From Streptomyces lydicus (lineage in GTDB: Bacteria; Actinomycetota; Actinomycetes; Streptomycetales; Streptomycetaceae): a DNA stretch of 64,000 nucleotides. The DNA lies in contig NZ_RDTE01000003.1 in assembly GCF_004125265.1 (NCBI RefSeq), positions 2,666,001-2,730,000 of the forward strand, given 5' to 3'. Position 1 is the first letter of the stretch, and each line of letters starts with the position of its first letter. The notes beneath the pieces are model-generated. The model did not search any database. It was given only the letters and a program-made list of their open reading frames with translations, and was not told where the DNA came from. The translations under genes and the position numbers were made by a program. Shown piece after piece: positions 60,972 through 64,000 of the stretch.

Positions 60972-62603
60972 GTGACCCCCCACATGTCCCGTAAGACTCG
61001 TATCGCCGGTATCTCCCTCGCGGCAGCGGCCCTCGTGGCCGCCGGTATCACCGCGGGCACCGCCGGCGCCTCCACCGTCCAGGCCCCCACCGCGGACGGT
61101 TCGCCCCTCAAGCTGAGCGCCTCGCACCGCGCGGAACTGCTGCGTGACGCGAGCGCCACCAAGGCGCAGACCGCCAAGGAACTCGGCCTGGGCTCGCAGG
61201 AGAAGCTGGTCGTCAAGGACGTCATCAAGGACGCCGACGGCACCACGCACACCCGCTACGAGCGCACCTACGCCGGCCTTCCGGTCCTCGGCGGCGACAT
61301 GGTCGTGCACACCGCCAAGGGCGGCGCGATCAAGAGCACCACCAAGTCGACGGAGAAGTCGGTCAAGGTGGCCTCCACCACGGCGAAGATAGCCCCGACC
61401 GCCGCCGCGCAGTCGGCGCAGGGCACCGCGGTGAAGTCGCTCAGCGGCAAGAAGGCCGACGCGCAGACACCCAAGAAGGTCGTCTGGGCCGCCTCCGGCT
61501 CCCCCGTCCTCGCCTACGACACCGTCGTCAAGGGCGTCAAGAAGGACGGCACCCCCAGCCGGATGCACATCATCACCAACGCCGACAGCGGCAAGAAGAT
61601 CTTCCAGTACGACGACATCCGCACCGGCAAGGGCGAGAGCGAGTTCAGCGGCTCCGTCGACCTGGGCACCTCCAAGGAGGGCAGCGGCTTCACGCTGACC
61701 GACGCCGACCGCGGTGGTCACAAGACCCTCAACCTCGGCAACAGCGAGTCCGGCGAGGGCAAGGCCTTCACGGACGAGGACGACAAGTGGGGCACCGGCA
61801 AGCCCGACGACCCGCAGACCGCGGCCGTCGACGCCCACTACGGTGCCGCCGAGACCTGGGACTACTACAAGAAGGTCCACGGCCGCAACGGCATCAAGGG
61901 CGACGGCAAGGGTGCCACCTCGCGCGTCCACTACGGCAAGAACTACGTGAACGCCTTCTGGGACGACAGCTGCTTCTGCATGTCGTACGGCGACGGTGAG
62001 GGCGACAAGGCCCCGCTGACCGCCCTCGACGTCGCGGCGCACGAGATGTCGCACGGTGTCACCGCCGCCACCGCCAACCTCACCTACAGCGGTGAGTCCG
62101 GCGGCCTGAACGAGGGCACCTCGGACATCTTCGGTACGTCGGTCGAGTTCTACGCCAAGAACGACAAGGACCCGGGCGACTACCTCATCGGCGAGAAGAT
62201 CAACATCAACGGTGACGGCAAGCCGCTGCGCTACATGGACAAGCCGTCCAAGGACGGTCAGTCGAAGGACTTCTGGGACTCCAGCACCGGTGGTCTCGAC
62301 CCGCACTACTCCTCGGGTATCGCCAACCACTTCTTCTACCTGCTGTCCGAGGGCAGCGGCCCGAAGGAGATCGGTGGCGTCAAGTACGACAGCCCGACCA
62401 AGGACGACAAGAAGGTCGAGGGCATCGGCCGGGACAAGGCCGAGAAGATCTGGTTCAAGGCCCTGACCGAGTACATGACCTCGAACACCGACTACAAGGC
62501 CGCCCGTGAGGCGACCGTCAAGGCGGCCACCGACCTATACAAGGCCGGCAGCCCCGAGGTCAAGGGTGTCGAGGCCGCGTGGGACGGCGTCGCCGTCAAG
62601 TAA
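60972..62603 (+). CDS. Secreted M4-family (thermolysin-like) zinc metalloprotease
   Basis: 543 residues. Signal peptide (TRIAGISLAAAALVAAGITAG), FTP/PepSY propeptide, and M4 catalytic and C-terminal lobes. HEMSH is at 357-361, Glu381 lies in GGLNEGTSD, and the SCFCMSYGDG cysteine pair is conserved with its neighbour. It ends at the M4 lobe (AAWDGVAVK) without accessory domains. The GTG has GAAGGAG six bases upstream; an ATG four codons later is also possible. Codons are lysine- and aspartate-rich (many AAG/GAC), as in highly expressed secreted enzymes. Followed by a perfect terminator. Confidence 0.96.
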   Translation: MTPHMSRKTRIAGISLAAAALVAAGITAGTAGASTVQAPTADGSPLKLSASHRAELLRDASATKAQTAKELGLGSQEKLVVKDVIKDADGTTHTRYERTYAGLPVLGGDMVVHTAKGGAIKSTTKSTEKSVKVASTTAKIAPTAAAQSAQGTAVKSLSGKKADAQTPKKVVWAASGSPVLAYDTVVKGVKKDGTPSRMHIITNADSGKKIFQYDDIRTGKGESEFSGSVDLGTSKEGSGFTLTDADRGGHKTLNLGNSESGEGKAFTDEDDKWGTGKPDDPQTAAVDAHYGAAETWDYYKKVHGRNGIKGDGKGATSRVHYGKNYVNAFWDDSCFCMSYGDGEGDKAPLTALDVAAHEMSHGVTAATANLTYSGESGGLNEGTSDIFGTSVEFYAKNDKDPGDYLIGEKININGDGKPLRYMDKPSKDGQSKDFWDSSTGGLDPHYSSGIANHFFYLLSEGSGPKEIGGVKYDSPTKDDKKVEGIGRDKAEKIWFKALTEYMTSNTDYKAAREATVKAATDLYKAGSPEVKGVEAAWDGVAVK

Positions 62604-62655
62604 CACCCCACGCGCACCCGCGCTGTTCCTTCCGGGGTGAGACCACCCCGCAGCG

Positions 62656-62690
62656 AGCGGTGTCCGGAGAGAACTTCTCCGGACACCGCT
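62656..62690 (+). terminator. Perfect terminator after the second M4 protease
   Basis: AGCGGTGTCCGGAGA and TCTCCGGACACCGCT are 15-base perfect arms around GAACT, followed by TTTCG. It lies 52 bases after the stop. Confidence 0.85.
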
Positions 62691-62719
62691 TTCGCGCGTC
62701 AAAGGGGAGGTCCGGACCC

Positions 62720-62767
62720 CTCCCTACGGGACACCCCTTACCGCTCCCTACGGGACACCCCTTACCG
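62720..62767. repeat. Perfect 24-bp tandem duplication
   Basis: CTCCCTACGGGACACCCCTTACCG occurs twice with no spacer and no mismatch, 120 bases after the protease stop. Exact identity implies a very recent duplication. Confidence 0.9.
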
Positions 62768-63292
62768 CCGCGTCCCGTGATATGGCCGAATTCGCCCCCT
62801 CATGCGCTCTTGTACGGACTACCTCCCGGGGGGAGGCTGCGAGGTGGGCGCCGAGGGGAACCGGCGCGGCACCGGACATCCGCACACCGCAACTCCGCTG
62901 TGATCAGACCGAGTTGAGGAGGCGAACGCCGACCGTGTCAGCGCAGTGCCGCAGCCTCCCGCGAGGGGGCGGCAGGGTATCCGCCGGCACACGGCGGGCC
63001 CGCGGCCACCTGCCCGTGGGGCACCGTCCGCCGGACCGCCCGGCAGCCGCCCGGCCGCCGCCCGCGGGACGGCACACCGGGCACGCCCGTGCTCACCCGC
63101 ATCGCCCACCTGCACAGCGTCCACCGGGGGAACCACCGACCGGAGGCCGGAGGAGCGCCGACCCGCCCCGCCGTGTCATCCGCCAGCCGAGTGAAAGCGG
63201 ACAGGAGCGCCCATGCGCGCACCCGGCACCCCCGCCGTGGAGCGGATACAAAGGACAAAATCCCGCAAAGCGCCACAAACTCAGGTGAGCCC
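62768..63292. other. Noncoding leader region of glgE
   Basis: About 525 bases. Open frames exist on both strands but all have Arg/Pro/His-rich compositions typical of noncoding high-GC DNA. It should contain the glgE promoter. The ribosome site is AGGTGAG just before the ATG at 63293. No riboswitch or RNA gene recognised. Confidence 0.5.
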
Positions 63293-64000
63293 ATGATCGG
63301 TCGCATTCCTGTTCTGGACATCCGCCCGCAGATCGATTGCGGCCGCCGCCCGGCGAAGGCGGTGGTGGGCGAGACCTTCGAGGTCTCGGCCACCGTCTTC
63401 CGCGAAGGGCACGACGCCGTCGCGGCCAATGTGGTGCTGCGCAATCCGGCCGGCCGCTGCGGCCCCTGGACCCCGATGCGGGAGCAGGCACCGGGCAGCG
63501 ACCGGTGGAGCGCCGAGGTCACCCCCGGCATCGAGGGCCGCTGGTCGTTCACCGTCGAGGCCTGGTCCGATCCGGTCGCCACCTGGCGGCGGCACGCCGC
63601 CGTGAAGATCCCGGCGGGCATCGACACCGAGCTGGTGCTCGCCGAGGGCGCCGACCTCCACGAGCGGGCCGCCTCGGAGGTCCCCAAGAGCGACGGCCGG
63701 GAGTCGGTGCTCAGCGCCGTGGACACCCTGCGCAACCCCGAGCTGCCCGCCGCGACCCGGCTCGCCGCGGCGCTCTCCCCCCAGGTCACCGCGGCGCTGG
63801 AGCGCCACCCGCTGCGCGAGCTGCTGACCGTCTCGCGCCCGATGCCCCTGGTCGTGGAGCGCCGGCGGGCCCTGTACGGCTCGTGGTACGAGCTCTTCCC
63901 GCGCTCCGAGGGCGCCACCGTGACCCCGGACGGCACCGCCGTCAGCGGGACCCTGCGCACCGCCGCCGACCGGCTTCCGGCCGTCGCCGCCATGGGCTTC
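63293..64000 (+). CDS. glgE: Alpha-1,4-glucan:maltose-1-phosphate maltosyltransferase, N-terminal part (cut by window edge)
   Basis: 236 residues visible and still open at the end. IGRIPVLDIRPQIDCGRRPAKAVVGETFEVSATVFREGHDAVAA is the N-terminal beta-sandwich of GlgE (DUF3416). It continues with SFTVEAWSDPVATWRRHAAVKI, the helical insert and then RALYGSWYELFPRSEG, the start of the GH13 barrel. GlgE uses maltose-1-phosphate to extend alpha-1,4-glucan. The catalytic residues are beyond the window. With glgX upstream it indicates an active glucan pathway in this genome. Confidence 0.94.
   Translation, partial: MIGRIPVLDIRPQIDCGRRPAKAVVGETFEVSATVFREGHDAVAANVVLRNPAGRCGPWTPMREQAPGSDRWSAEVTPGIEGRWSFTVEAWSDPVATWRRHAAVKIPAGIDTELVLAEGADLHERAASEVPKSDGRESVLSAVDTLRNPELPAATRLAAALSPQVTAALERHPLRELLTVSRPMPLVVERRRALYGSWYELFPRSEGATVTPDGTAVSGTLRTAADRLPAVAAMGF

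Noticed and set aside
62782..63288. A 168-residue open frame before glgE
   Set aside because: Arg/Pro/His-rich shadow-like composition, no ribosome site and no resemblance to any family.

Overview
The window is high-GC actinobacterial chromosome and almost certainly Streptomyces. The evidence is strong third-position GC bias, many GTG starts, 4-bp ATGA/GTGA stop-start overlaps, GGAGG-type ribosome sites, rare TTA codons, and Streptomyces-style families (ECF sigma/anti-sigma, RsbW-like ATPase, DUF4328, GlgE/GlgX, secreted M4 proteases, paired L,D-transpeptidases). No rRNA, tRNA, CRISPR array or transposase was seen.

Layout. 0-6.4 kb: end of glyA, sdaA, then a convergent two-gene unit of a glutamine-synthetase-like amine ligase and an APC permease, then an unknown protein. 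6.5-9.6 kb: small unknown proteins, two coupled PAP2 phosphatases and a DedA protein, separated by short tandem repeats. 9.6-15 kb: a BlaI/MecI repressor with M56 metalloprotease behind a clear dyad operator, a convergent two-component system, and a GT4 glycosyltransferase. 15-19.1 kb: a GH25-like hydrolase, nadE, a small Cys protein and a dGTPase-like HD protein. 19.2-21.6 kb: an exported redox unit (secreted protein, DsbA-like, CcdA-like). 21.7-26.2 kb: an ECF sigma / anti-sigma / ABC transporter operon whose two ends carry related inverted copies of one repeat. 26.3-33.3 kb: RsbW-like ATPase, enoyl-CoA hydratase, two L,D-transpeptidases and glgX. 33.4-37.3 kb: a heterodimeric ABC exporter.

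37.4-51.2 kb is the accessory heart: an orphan biosynthetic gene cluster. It has a single-module reducing type I PKS (KS-AT-DH-psiKR-ER-KR-ACP), a hotdog thioesterase, a convergent ketosynthase protein that lacks an AT, a PaaA-type di-iron protein, a radical SAM enzyme with extra C-terminal cysteines, a coupled ACP / FabF-like KS / InhA-type enoyl reductase set, and a class IV branched-chain-type aminotransferase. In-frame TTA codons occur in the PKS and in the upstream ABC exporter. I cannot match this gene set to a known product. The likely scaffold is a reduced, possibly methyl-branched acyl chain that is oxidised, modified by radical chemistry and aminated.

51.4-57.9 kb: two alpha/beta hydrolases, a DUF4328 membrane protein and a second asymmetric ABC exporter with one dead nucleotide-binding domain. 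58.4-64 kb: two secreted M4 metalloproteases and the start of glgE.

From memory, glyA-sdaA at one end and a neutral metalloprotease next to glgE at the other resemble one conserved stretch of the S. coelicolor core chromosome. If that holds, the PKS block is an insertion into core DNA. This was not checked against any database.
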